The notes below the pieces were generated by a model. That model searched no databases. It was not told the origin of the DNA and worked only from the letters and a program-made list of their open reading frames with translations. 28,796 bases of DNA, taken from positions 1 through 28,796 of the forward strand of contig JBBITW010000022.1 in NCBI GenBank assembly GCA_037440525.1, given 5' to 3'. Made by a program: the position numbers and the translations under genes. The DNA is from JBBITW01 sp037440525 (GTDB lineage: Bacteria > Desulfobacterota > BSN033 > UBA1163). Positions 14,945-23,431 of this stretch are shown piece after piece (within the stretch, counting starts at the first letter, position 1; each line of letters starts with the position of its first letter).

Positions 14945-16819
14945 ATGGAATGGATTCATCCTGGTATTATCATCCTTTTAGGGGGTCTTTTGATCCCTTA
15001 TATTCGAAGGAGAAAATTAAAGTTAACCTATTTTCTCCTTCTCCCGGTTGCTGGATTTGTTTTGCTTCTGCTCACTTCTGTAGGTGTGTTTGGTCAGGTT
15101 CCTCCATGGCCTAATGCACTTTTAAAATGGCATATTCGTTTTTTAGAATACGAACTTATCCTGGTAAAAATTGATAAACTCAGCATGATATTCTCCTTTA
15201 TTTACGTCATTTCTGCCTTCTGTATGAATTTATATGCATTTGGAGTAAAAAATGATTGGGAACATGTGGCTTCGGTGATATATGTAGGAAGTTCATTAGG
15301 GGCTATCTTTGCAGGAGATTTCTTCACCCTATTTTTCTTTTTAGAAATCATGTCTTGGTGCCCTGTTTTTCTCATTTGGTTTAGGGGAACAAAAAAATCG
15401 ATGGGGGCGGCTATTCGCTATGCACTCTGGCATCATTTTAGCGGTTCTTGTATCTTGGCCGGAGTGACTATCCATCTTCATAAAACAGGCTCAATCGAGA
15501 TAGTCCATCTTCCTTGGGGCTGGGGTGGAGAGTTTTTGGGTTACAACCTAATGCTTCTTGGATTTGTTATCAATTCCGCGACTACCCCTTTTCATTCATG
15601 GCTATCAGATAGTTATTCTGAGGCAACCCCAAGTGGTTCAATCTATATGACAGCTTATACAACCAAAACAGCAATCTACTGTCTTATTAGAACCTTTACG
15701 GGTGTCCCTATTCTGATGTGGATGGGGGCTATCCAGGCTGTTTTCGCCCTCTTTTTAGCAGTCTTAGAAAACGACGGAAGAAGACTATGCTCTTACCATA
15801 TCATTTCTCAGATTGGATATATGGTGGCAGGAGTGGGAATAGGAACAGAAATGGCGATTAATGGAGCCATCTCTCATGCTCTTTGCCATATCATCTACAA
15901 TGCACTCCTCTATATGGGTGCAGGATGTGTCCTTGTTGTGGTCGGAACTGCAAAGTTTAATGAACTCGGGGGTCTCTATAAATACATGCCTGTATCCTTC
16001 TGGTTATATATGATTGGTGGATTCTCGATTTCAGGATTCCCTCTTTTCAATGGATTCATAAGCAAGGTAATGACCGTTGAAGCAGCTGAAAGAATTCATA
16101 ATATTCCTGTCTACCTCTTGTTAGAAGGAGCAACCGTAGGAACGTTTCTTCATACAGGTCTAAAACTCCCCTGGAATATGTGGCTTAAAGGAATGGATGA
16201 ACCTCCTCCTTCAATCCGATCAAAATTAAAAGACTCCCCTTTTAATACCCCAATTCCAATGCTCTTAGGGATGGGGATATTAGCCTTTCTCTGTATTTTT
16301 ATGGGTGTCTATCCCAAAATCCTTTATGATAGACTTCCTTATCCTGTGGAATTCGTTCCATTTACCTTGACCAGAGTCTTTTCCCACATGCAGATGTTTA
16401 TCTTCACCTTTTTGGGTTTCTGGTGGCTTAGAAAATTTGTTTTAGGACACCCCACATATACCTTGGATACAGACTGGTTTCCCCGAATAGGCGGATGTTT
16501 GATCATCTGGTTCTGTGAAAAACCTCTAATGGCCTTTGCAAGCTATATAGATCGAAAGATCATGGAAATCGTCCACTTCTTCATCTGGATGAGTCAAAAT
16601 CCTGTTCTGGCCTTGAAAATCAAGAAAGAAGAAATGAGATTAAGAATGGAAACCCTTTTCACCAATTCATCTCATTTAAAAGAAAAGGAATTGAGCTTCG
16701 CGAAAAAGATAAAGGAATATCCTAAAGAACTTCCTAAGCTCGGTTTAGGGAGCTCACTCTTCTTGATCCTTATGGCTCTCTGCATTTATCTTCTCCTTTA
16801 TCTGATCTCGCACAATTAA
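14945..16819 (+). CDS. Third MrpD-like antiporter subunit with long C-terminal extension
   Basis: A 624-residue membrane protein of the NuoL/M/N family. Conserved points: Glu134 (FFFLEIMS), Lys241 (AYTTKTAIY) and Lys374 (GFISKVM). At helix 7 the usual Lys is Asn210 (VINSATTPFHSWL). The YSEATPSGS ... TTKTAIY stretch marks a separate subfamily of D-like subunits. After the core, residues about 480-624 add a charged amphipathic segment and a last helix, recalling the long lateral helix of NuoL. A lateral helix would tie the modules together; this is inference. It is the last gene of the operon and converges on the MEMO-AMMECR1 gene with 16 bases between stops and no visible terminator. Confidence 0.9.
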   Translation: MEWIHPGIIILLGGLLIPYIRRRKLKLTYFLLLPVAGFVLLLLTSVGVFGQVPPWPNALLKWHIRFLEYELILVKIDKLSMIFSFIYVISAFCMNLYAFGVKNDWEHVASVIYVGSSLGAIFAGDFFTLFFFLEIMSWCPVFLIWFRGTKKSMGAAIRYALWHHFSGSCILAGVTIHLHKTGSIEIVHLPWGWGGEFLGYNLMLLGFVINSATTPFHSWLSDSYSEATPSGSIYMTAYTTKTAIYCLIRTFTGVPILMWMGAIQAVFALFLAVLENDGRRLCSYHIISQIGYMVAGVGIGTEMAINGAISHALCHIIYNALLYMGAGCVLVVVGTAKFNELGGLYKYMPVSFWLYMIGGFSISGFPLFNGFISKVMTVEAAERIHNIPVYLLLEGATVGTFLHTGLKLPWNMWLKGMDEPPPSIRSKLKDSPFNTPIPMLLGMGILAFLCIFMGVYPKILYDRLPYPVEFVPFTLTRVFSHMQMFIFTFLGFWWLRKFVLGHPTYTLDTDWFPRIGGCLIIWFCEKPLMAFASYIDRKIMEIVHFFIWMSQNPVLALKIKKEEMRLRMETLFTNSSHLKEKELSFAKKIKEYPKELPKLGLGSSLFLILMALCIYLLLYLISHN

Positions 16820-16835
16820 ACCCCCGAGCATCTCC

Positions 16836-18362
16836 TTAAAAGATATCTGCTGAAAATATATATATTTCAGTATCCTTATCCTTCCATGCATTTGTGGGAA
16901 GGCCTGCCTTGAGGCAAGTATGCTCAAGAAAGGTCTGCCGATCCCAATCATACTCAGTTGCAACCTGAGGAAGAAGGAGCCCTGAATGCCAGCCTTTTTT
17001 GATATAGAGCCCGTGCTTACCAACCTCAATCTCATTTATATTTTTTATTCGTCTAAGTGGGGTTAAAACTGAAATCTCTATCTCAAGCTCTGGAAGTTCT
17101 CTCTCTGTCACAGGAGGAAATCTTGGGTCACGAAATGCAGCGGCCTCTGCCATCTCTTCAATTGTTCTATGAAGGGGTTTATATGCTTCAATATACCCTA
17201 TACACCCTCTTAACTGTCCCCTTTTATTGATTGTAACAAAAGCACCTCTGTTCTCTTTAAGTATTGGATAATCTATTTTAAATTCCGGAACAGGCTTACC
17301 CTTTGCCTTATTTTCGATCACAGTCTTTGCTATATGATGAAGTATCTTTTTCTCCTCTTCGCTTAAACCAAGATCAATTCCTACCTTCTTCTCCTCCTTC
17401 ATCTTTTCTCCCCCCTCAATTGCCCTGTAAAACACAGCGGCACCATACCCTACAACACGACTTCTATCACCTGATACATCACCAGAATTCAGGTACTTGA
17501 GCACTTTCGCCTTATTTGCTCCAAGTGCCCTGGCTGCAAGCATTATCGTTATGATAGGCCCTCCTCCACAGGCCTCGCATTTATTCTTCTTTAAATCCTC
17601 GTATAATCCTTCAGGATCAAATCTCTCGATGTGATTTAAGACGATTCTGTCCAGCTCTATAGCCTTTTCATATGGGTGAAAATGAGAAAGGTCAGAACTT
17701 GCAATTAGTAAAATCCTGCTTCCTCTAACAGTTTCAGCTATAGCCTTTGAAAGGTATTCACATGTCTCCCAGCTCCAGTAAGGCTCCATCACAATGGGTA
17801 TGAGTTTAAACGAACCCATGACAACCTGAAGAAATGGAATCTGAACTTCCAAAGAATGCTCTTCTTTGTGGGCCTCAGGAATAAATTGTATCTCTTTTCT
17901 CTTCTCCATTAACCTTCGTGAAATTTCTGTATCTACAGGAACCACACCAAGAGGTGTTCTATATCCTCCTCTATCATAAATTGAGATACCTTTAAACATA
18001 GCCCTGTGGCTTGGGGCAACTATTAAAACAGATGGGAAGGCTCTATCTTTAAGCAATTTATAGGCATGTGCTGCAATCTGTCCAGAATACATATAACCCG
18101 CATGAGGGGAAATCAATGCAATTATTTCACCATCAATCCTCTCCTTCTTTGCATTTTCTAAATATCTCTTTACATCCTGAGATAAGACCTCAGCCTTCTC
18201 AGGATAGAACATTCCTGCCACTGCTGGCTCTCTAATCCCTTCCATCCTTTTCTCCTTTCTCCTCTTAGGATTTTGGGCCTCGCAAAATATTCCAGCAAGG
18301 ACAAAAAGGCTTATTAAAAGAAGGAGACAAAATTTTCTCCCTGAGATTTTCTTCCATTCCAT
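16836..18362 (-). CDS. MEMO-AMMECR1 fusion (AmmeMemoRadiSam proteins B and A)
   Basis: A 508-residue fusion. Residues about 40-315 are a MEMO1-like domain: REPAVAGMFYP, SPHAGYMYSG, EEHSLEVQIPFLQ and ASSDLSHF carry its conserved His/Asp/Glu residues, related to class III extradiol dioxygenases. Residues about 335-508 are an AMMECR1 domain with the signature LRGCIGYIE. These two families usually occur with a radical SAM enzyme; none is in this window. The reaction is unknown. Residues 1-28 look like a signal peptide (basic start, then a leucine-rich core), but ATG at 18243-18245 (Met40) has a near-perfect ribosome site (AAGGAG, 6-base spacing). The protein may therefore be exported, cytosolic or both. 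It lies downstream of dtd. Confidence 0.92.
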   Translation of the reverse strand: MEWKKISGRKFCLLLLISLFVLAGIFCEAQNPKRRKEKRMEGIREPAVAGMFYPEKAEVLSQDVKRYLENAKKERIDGEIIALISPHAGYMYSGQIAAHAYKLLKDRAFPSVLIVAPSHRAMFKGISIYDRGGYRTPLGVVPVDTEISRRLMEKRKEIQFIPEAHKEEHSLEVQIPFLQVVMGSFKLIPIVMEPYWSWETCEYLSKAIAETVRGSRILLIASSDLSHFHPYEKAIELDRIVLNHIERFDPEGLYEDLKKNKCEACGGGPIITIMLAARALGANKAKVLKYLNSGDVSGDRSRVVGYGAAVFYRAIEGGEKMKEEKKVGIDLGLSEEEKKILHHIAKTVIENKAKGKPVPEFKIDYPILKENRGAFVTINKRGQLRGCIGYIEAYKPLHRTIEEMAEAAAFRDPRFPPVTERELPELEIEISVLTPLRRIKNINEIEVGKHGLYIKKGWHSGLLLPQVATEYDWDRQTFLEHTCLKAGLPTNAWKDKDTEIYIFSADIF

Positions 18363-18393
18363 ACCTTACCAATCCCTCCAGTCCCTCTCTTTA

Positions 18394-18846
18394 TTAAAGG
18401 AGGGATTTTCGGCTATCCAGTATAAGTGTTACAGGTCCATCATTTATAAGTTGAACCTCCATCTTCGCCTGAAACTCTCCTGTCTGAACTGATATCCCCT
18501 CGTGCCTCAATCTCTTAACCAATCTTTCATAAATATCTCTTGCAATGCCAGGTTCCTCTGCATCTGTAAATGAAGGTCTTCTTCCCTTCCGGCAATCACC
18601 ATAAAGTGTGAACTGGGATACGAGTAATATTTCACCATTGATATCCTTCAAGGAGAGATTAAATTTTCCTGATGAATCTTCAAATATTCGAAGTTCAGGA
18701 AGTTTGGCTGTAAAATAAGAAATGTCTTCTTCACCATCCCCTTTCCCTATACCTATCAATACCAGAAGCCCCCTGCCAATCTTTCCTGATAATCTTCCAT
18801 CAACATGGACCTCTGCAGATTTTACCCTCTGAATTACAGCCCTCAT
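18394..18846 (-). CDS. dtd: D-aminoacyl-tRNA deacylase
   Basis: A 150-residue protein matching Dtd in full length. It removes D-amino acids (and glycine mischarged on tRNA-Ala) from tRNA in the cytosol. The two active-site motifs are present: SQFTL at residues 77-81 with Thr80, and the Gly-Pro motif GPVT at 137-140. The start MRAVIQRV is the standard family N-terminus. It lies between the EF-G-like gene and the MEMO-AMMECR1 gene on the same strand; the assembly gap begins only 17 bases upstream of its ATG, so its link to the upstream gene cannot be read. Confidence 0.96.
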   Translation of the reverse strand: MRAVIQRVKSAEVHVDGRLSGKIGRGLLVLIGIGKGDGEEDISYFTAKLPELRIFEDSSGKFNLSLKDINGEILLVSQFTLYGDCRKGRRPSFTDAEEPGIARDIYERLVKRLRHEGISVQTGEFQAKMEVQLINDGPVTLILDSRKSLL

Positions 18847-18863
18847 ATTACTCGTGAATCGTG

Positions 18864-18963
18864 NNNNNNNNNNNNNNNNNNNNNNNNNNNNNNNNNNNNN
18901 NNNNNNNNNNNNNNNNNNNNNNNNNNNNNNNNNNNNNNNNNNNNNNNNNNNNNNNNNNNNNNN
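18864..18963. other. Assembly gap of 100 Ns
   Basis: Exactly 100 consecutive Ns. This round number suggests a scaffolding gap of unknown true length. The open frame that appears to continue through it is not meaningful. Confidence 0.98.
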
Positions 18964-21056
18964 TTCTCACTCTCTTTATCTTTTTTGGCCTGGGCGATCA
19001 CCTTATCGGCCAGCTGTGCAGGAACTTCTTCATAGTGGGAGAATTCCATAGTAAATGTTCCCCGTCCACCTGTCTTTGAATTGAGATCAGGAGCATACTT
19101 TAACATCTCAACCATCGGGACATTTGCCTGAATCACCTGATAATTTCCTTTAACATCAACCTTTAGAACCCTACCCCGACGACCATTCAGATCACCAATT
19201 ACATCACCTATGCTATCCTCGGGAACAGTCACCTCAACCTTCATGATTGGTTCGAGGATAACAGGATTGGCCTCCTGCATCCCCTTTTTAAAGGCCATTA
19301 TAGCTGCAATCTTGAAGGCCATTTCAGAAGAGTCAACTTCGTGGGACTTTCCATCATAGAAACGAACCTTCACATCCACCACCGGAAATCCGGCTAACAC
19401 TCCCCCCTGCATTGCCTCTAAAACTCCCTTTTCTACTGCTGGAACAAAATTCCTCGGGACATTCATCCCTACGAGGGCATTTTCGAATTCAAACCCCCCT
19501 CCACGGGGAAGGGGAGAAATATCAAAATGGACCTCAGCAAACTGCCCCCGCCCACCAGTCTGTTTTTTATGACGATAAATAACACCTGTCTTGGTAGTTC
19601 TGATGGTCTCTTTATAAGGGACCTTTGGTGTACTCAGGTTAACCTCTACACCAAATTTCCTCTTTAACTTTTCAACTATCACCTCCACATGAGTCTGTCC
19701 CATACCCGAAAGCACAATTTCACCTGTCTGTTCATCTCTTCCTACAACCATGGTTGGATCTTCTTCATGTAGACGAGCTAAGGCTGAGGCGATCTTTTCC
19801 TCATCTCCCTTGCTTTTTGGAGTTAGGGCATATGTGATAACAGGAAGGGGAAGTTTTGTCTCCTCAAATACGATTGGTTTCTTTTCATCACAGAAGGTAT
19901 CTCCTGTTGTTGTCTCCTTTAGTTTAGCAATTGCAACTATATCTCCCACACTTGCAAAACCAACAGGTTTCTGTTTCTTACCTTCCATTAAAAATATCTG
20001 ACCTATTCGTTCCTTTATATCCTTTTTTGAATTGTAAACCATTGAATCTGCATTTATACTCCCTGAATAGACCCTGAAAAAGTTCAATTTCCCTGCAAAT
20101 GGATCTGCAATTGTCTTGAAGACAAATGCTGAAAATAAACCATTTTCTTTAGGTTCTCTCAACTCAGGATCCCCTGTTTTGGGATTTCTCCCCTTTACAG
20201 GACCTTTCTCGATCGGCGAGGGGAAACACTCTATTATGAGATTCAGCAGGGGCTGGATACCTATATTTCTGATTGAAGATCCACAAACAGCAGGAACCAA
20301 TCTCCTCTCTATTGTTCCCTTTCTAAGGCACTGAAGGATCTCTTCATTTGTGATCTCACCTGATTCGAGGTATTTCTCCATCAACTGATCATTCATCTCA
20401 ACAACCGTCTCAATCAATTTCTCGCGAAGTCTATCCACTTCATCCTTCAAATCCAGAGGGACATCCTGAAGTTCAAACTGTCCACTTCCATCATCCCGAT
20501 ATATATAGGCTTTCATCTGGATAAGATCCACCACTCCTCTAAAATCACTTTCTCTACCTACAGGAAGCTGTACAGGAACAGCAGGCATAGATGGGAATGC
20601 CTTTTTAACATCCTCAACTACTTTAATGAAATCGGATCGCTCCATATCCAGCTTACCCACATAAAGGATTCTCGGTATCTGAAATTCATTAGCATATTCC
20701 CAGACCTTTTCGGTTTGCACCTTTACCTCGGAGTTCCCTCCCACAACAATAATTGCTCCATCAACCACCCTCATTGAGGCCTTTGCCTCTCCTATGAAGT
20801 TTGCATATCCTGGTGTATCAATAATATGAAATTGATGCTTATCCCACTCAAAATGGGCAAGGGAGGAACTTATGCTGATCTTTCGATTTATCTCCTCGGG
20901 CTCAAAATCCATCACAGAAGAACCATCATCCACACGGCCAAGCCGGTTATTCTCTCCTGTATCGAAAAGTATTGCTTCCACGAGGGATGTCTTCCCCTCT
21001 CCACCGTGGCCAAAAATCCCTATATTTCTAATCTGGTTTGGTTCGAATCTCTTCAT
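18964..21056 (-). CDS. EF-G-like translational GTPase (FusA2 type), 3' end lost in gap
   Basis: About 697 residues are visible, near the full length of EF-G-like proteins, so only the C-terminal tip is missing. GTP-binding motifs: G1 GHGGEGKTS at 16-24, G3 DTPGY at 80-84 in place of DTPGH, and G4 VGKLD at 133-137 in place of NKxD. The later EF-G domains II-V are intact in order (e.g. KVPYKETI, GRGQFAEVHF, GGRGTFTMEFSHYEEVP). The divergent G motifs place it with EF-G2/FusA2-type factors, not the main translocase. Its role in those is uncertain. The start ATG at 21054-21056 has an excellent ribosome site (AAAGGAG). A TATAAT-like box lies at 21091-21096. Confidence 0.92.
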
Positions 21057-21139
21057 CGTGTCTCCTTTCCTTTTCCTCTAAATTACACATATTATACATT
21101 TTAAATTACTTTTTTCGAAAATAAAAGTCAACCCTTCAC

Positions 21140-21173
21140 CCTCCCCAGTCATTTCAGGACCTTTTCAGAGTTC
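21140..21173. repeat. Single end related to the inverted-repeat element at 3371-3583
   Basis: The segment reads CCTCCCC-(A)GTCA-TTC-GGAC-TTTTCAGA-TTC in the same order as 3551-3583 with a few differences. No matching second arm is seen nearby, so this is a solo end or decayed copy, between the EF-G-like gene and the DUF362 promoter. Confidence 0.55.
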
Positions 21174-21186
21174 CTTATAGAGAAAT

Positions 21187-21216
21187 TTGACACTTCCTAT
21201 TTATTCAATTTAGAAT
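21187..21216 (+). promoter_or_regulatory. Sigma-70-type promoter of the first DUF362 gene
   Basis: TTGACA at 21187-21192, an 18-base spacer and TAGAAT at 21211-21216. The gene starts at 21238 after a GGAGG ribosome site. Confidence 0.6.
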
Positions 21217-21237
21217 GAAATCCATGGAGGTAGCAAT

Positions 21238-22371
21238 ATGAAGAGCAATGTCTATTTTGCCGATCTTAAAGCCCAATCTGAAAAAACCCTATTTGATAAA
21301 ATAGATATACTCCTCGATCGGACCAGTTTAAAAGCGAAGGTTAGAGAGAAAGACCTTGTAGCTATCAAGCTTCACTTTGGTGAAAGGGGTAATACAGCCT
21401 ATGTTAGACCAATCTTTCTGAGAAGGATCGTTGAAGCAGTAAAGAGATTAAATGGAAAGCCATTCTTAACAGATACCAACACACTCTATCTGGGCTCCCG
21501 GTGTGAGGCAGTTTCCCACTTGAATACTGCCTACCAGAATGGATTTTCTGACTCTGTTGTCAATGCTCCCCTGATCATTGCAGATGGTCTGAGGGGAAAC
21601 AGTTCGGTTAAGGTAAGAATTGATAAACCCATATTTAAATCAGTTTCCATTGCTCACTCAATATATATGGCAGATGTCTTGATTGGCGTAGCCCATTTCA
21701 AGGGTCATGAACTTTCAGGATTCGGGGGAGCTTTGAAAAACCTTGGAATGGGTTGTGCAAGCCGTGAGGGAAAGCTTGCCCAGCATTCTAATATCTCTCC
21801 TCAGGTTAAGGGAAAGAATTGCAGGGGATGTGAAATCTGTATTAGCTGGTGCCCATCGGATGCAATTTTGATGATTTCTCCAGAATCCAGCCAGAAGATT
21901 AAACATCCTGTTGCCTGGATCGATTCTAAAAAATGTATTGGATGTGGAGAGTGCATCCTTGCCTGTCCTTCGAGTGCAATTCAAATCCAGTGGAATGAGG
22001 CCATTCCCATATTTCAGAAAAAGATGGTTGAATATGCATATGGTGTAATCCATGGGAAAAAAGGCAAGACCCTCTTTCTCAATTTTCTCATGCAGATCTC
22101 TCCTGCCTGTGATTGTTATGGATTTTCAGACACACCAATTGTAAGGGATATTGGAATCCTCTCCTCGGAGGATCCTGTAGCAATTGATCAGGCTTCAGTT
22201 GACCTGGTTAATGCTGAGGAGGGAAACAGGGCTTCGAAACTTAAATCCTCATGGGCAACAGGAGAAGACAAATTTCGTGCGATTTATCCTGAAGTAGACT
22301 GGAGCATTCAGCTTTCCTATGCTCAGGAAATAGGTCTTGGAACGAGAGAATATGAATTGATCAAGATATAA
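21238..22371 (+). CDS. DUF362 protein with two internal [4Fe-4S] ferredoxin motifs
   Basis: A 377-residue cytosolic protein of the DUF362 family. Two CxxCxxCxxxCP motifs lie at residues 195-205 (CRGCEICISWCP) and 233-243 (CIGCGECILACP), the ligands for two [4Fe-4S] clusters. They are set in the middle of the DUF362 fold, between HFKGHELSGFGGALKNLGMG and the C-terminal SSEDPVAIDQASVD segment. DUF362 proteins are presumed redox or metal-handling proteins, and the reaction is unknown. The start ATG has GGAGG 8 bases upstream. It has its own promoter and stands alone as a transcription unit. A second DUF362 with a different layout lies at 24215-25348. Confidence 0.92.
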   Translation: MKSNVYFADLKAQSEKTLFDKIDILLDRTSLKAKVREKDLVAIKLHFGERGNTAYVRPIFLRRIVEAVKRLNGKPFLTDTNTLYLGSRCEAVSHLNTAYQNGFSDSVVNAPLIIADGLRGNSSVKVRIDKPIFKSVSIAHSIYMADVLIGVAHFKGHELSGFGGALKNLGMGCASREGKLAQHSNISPQVKGKNCRGCEICISWCPSDAILMISPESSQKIKHPVAWIDSKKCIGCGECILACPSSAIQIQWNEAIPIFQKKMVEYAYGVIHGKKGKTLFLNFLMQISPACDCYGFSDTPIVRDIGILSSEDPVAIDQASVDLVNAEEGNRASKLKSSWATGEDKFRAIYPEVDWSIQLSYAQEIGLGTREYELIKI

Positions 22372-22631
22372 AAATACCTCAAAGAGTTAGATGCCGATCT
22401 CAAGTAATACCATCCTGAAAAGTGGAATATTTTGTGAAAACTAAATTTGCTCTACATTTAACCTGAATCCCTTTTTCTACCTCAGAGATGTAGCATGTTT
22501 TAGTATGTTTTGGTATTTTCCAAATTGATTTTATTGACCAATGACCAAAAATTACTTCATCCAAATTCTTTAAACCTATCTTCACCTATAAATGCTATCG
22601 CATTTATAGGTGCAAATTAAAGGAGTCAAAT
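22372..22631. other. Intergenic region before the PaaX/Cas2-like gene
   Basis: The region holds no convincing gene. Its right end carries the direct repeat and palindrome at 22563-22612, followed by AAAGGAG as ribosome site of the next gene. A TTGACC is present near 22535 but no good -10 box follows. Confidence 0.5.
22563..22612. repeat. Direct repeat with perfect 13-bp palindrome, left copy
   Basis: It begins AAATTCTTTAA (22563-22573). It ends in a palindrome with arms 22583-22595 (CACCTATAAATGC) and 22600-22612 (GCATTTATAGGTG) around a 4-base TATC loop. The palindrome ends 19 bases before the ATG of the PaaX/Cas2-like gene, a good place for an operator or a transcript hairpin. The related copy is at 23263-23315. 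Confidence 0.85.
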
Positions 22632-23252
22632 ATGGAAAGAAACAAGAAAAATTCAGGCAGCAAAATCCCATCTAAAAGTCCTAAATTTCAAGCTCATTCA
22701 AGAGGCAAATTGGCTGACCATATTTTATCAATGATCAATGATGGTATCATCTTACCTGCTTCCCTTCTCAACCCTATTTTACCGAAGGCTATGCGACCTT
22801 TACTTAGTCACGTTTCAAAAAAATGTCATGTGGCAAGAAATGCAACTTTTATCAAATCACTTAATTACCTGAATAAAAAACGAATGGTTTCCATCACTGA
22901 AAAAAATGGTCAAACGATATTAACCCTTTCCGAAGATGGTAAAAAACGATTACTTCAATTTAATTTAGACCAGATGGTTATTAAAAAACCTAAAAAATGG
23001 GACGGATACTGGCGTTTGGTTCTATTCGATATCCCCGAACGGAAGAAGCTCGCAAGAGAAGCATTTAGGAATAAACTGAAAAAGCTTGGATTCTATCAAC
23101 TTCAAAAAAGCTGTTTTATACACCCTTTCGACTGCAAGTCAGAAATTGACTATATTACAGAACTGTTTGAAATTTCACCTTATGTTAATTTTATCGTAGC
23201 CAAAGAAATTGAAGGATCAAGCAAACTCCGGACAACCTTTCATCTACCTTAA
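22632..23252 (+). CDS. PaaX-like protein: winged helix plus Cas2-like domain
   Basis: A 206-residue protein. Residues about 25-112 look like a winged helix-turn-helix (ATFIKSLNYLNKKRMVSI ... LTLSEDGKKRL). Residues about 120-205 match the PaaX-family central domain, a ferredoxin-like fold related to Cas2: WDGYWRLVLFDIPE with Asp133 at the Cas2 catalytic position, then KLKKLGFYQLQKSCFIHPF. It lacks the C-terminal PaaX effector domain of the phenylacetate repressor. The first 20 residues are basic and probably disordered. No cas1 or CRISPR array is near. It is a single-gene unit flanked by similar palindromic repeats. It is most likely a DNA-binding regulator, possibly of itself; nuclease activity is untested. 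Confidence 0.85.
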   Translation: MERNKKNSGSKIPSKSPKFQAHSRGKLADHILSMINDGIILPASLLNPILPKAMRPLLSHVSKKCHVARNATFIKSLNYLNKKRMVSITEKNGQTILTLSEDGKKRLLQFNLDQMVIKKPKKWDGYWRLVLFDIPERKKLAREAFRNKLKKLGFYQLQKSCFIHPFDCKSEIDYITELFEISPYVNFIVAKEIEGSSKLRTTFHLP

Positions 23253-23262
23253 TACATATCAT

Positions 23263-23315
23263 AAATTCTTTAACATCTATAATTGCTTCTATGATTGCGA
23301 TCGCATTTATAGGAG
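23263..23315. repeat. Direct repeat with imperfect palindrome, right copy
   Basis: It begins with the same AAATTCTTTAA (23263-23273), exactly 700 bases after the left copy. It ends in a palindrome with arms 23286-23298 (CTTCTATGATTGC) and 23303-23315 (GCATTTATAGGAG) around GATC; 10 of 13 positions pair. The right arm differs from the left copy's at one base. It lies 11 bases after the stop of the PaaX/Cas2-like gene. Confidence 0.8.
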
Positions 23316-23431
23316 TAGTTTATTGGACTTTGGAGAAAGGATTATAAGCTCCATGAGAAATAATTGATTTTTTGGATATATGGAGGTTGAAGATTGAAAC
23401 TTTTTTATTATTTGGAATTTGGGAAAATAAT

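Noticed and set aside
8902..16819. Operon as an Mbh hydrogenase or complex I
   Set aside because: No [NiFe] hydrogenase, NuoB/C/D/H/I-like or ferredoxin subunit is encoded in the operon; only membrane antiporter-type subunits are present.
18843..18963. C-terminal residues of the EF-G-like protein read through the N run
   Set aside because: The gap length is not real, so the frame beyond it is arbitrary and would also overlap dtd.
22400..22585. 61-residue minus-strand frame before the PaaX/Cas2-like gene
   Set aside because: Short, no recognisable features, and it ends within the repeat.
22563..23315. Two palindromic ~30-bp repeats beside a Cas2-like gene as a CRISPR remnant
   Set aside because: Only two copies, about 700 bases apart with the gene between them; no spacer-like units, no cas1, and the protein is of PaaX type with an N-terminal winged helix.
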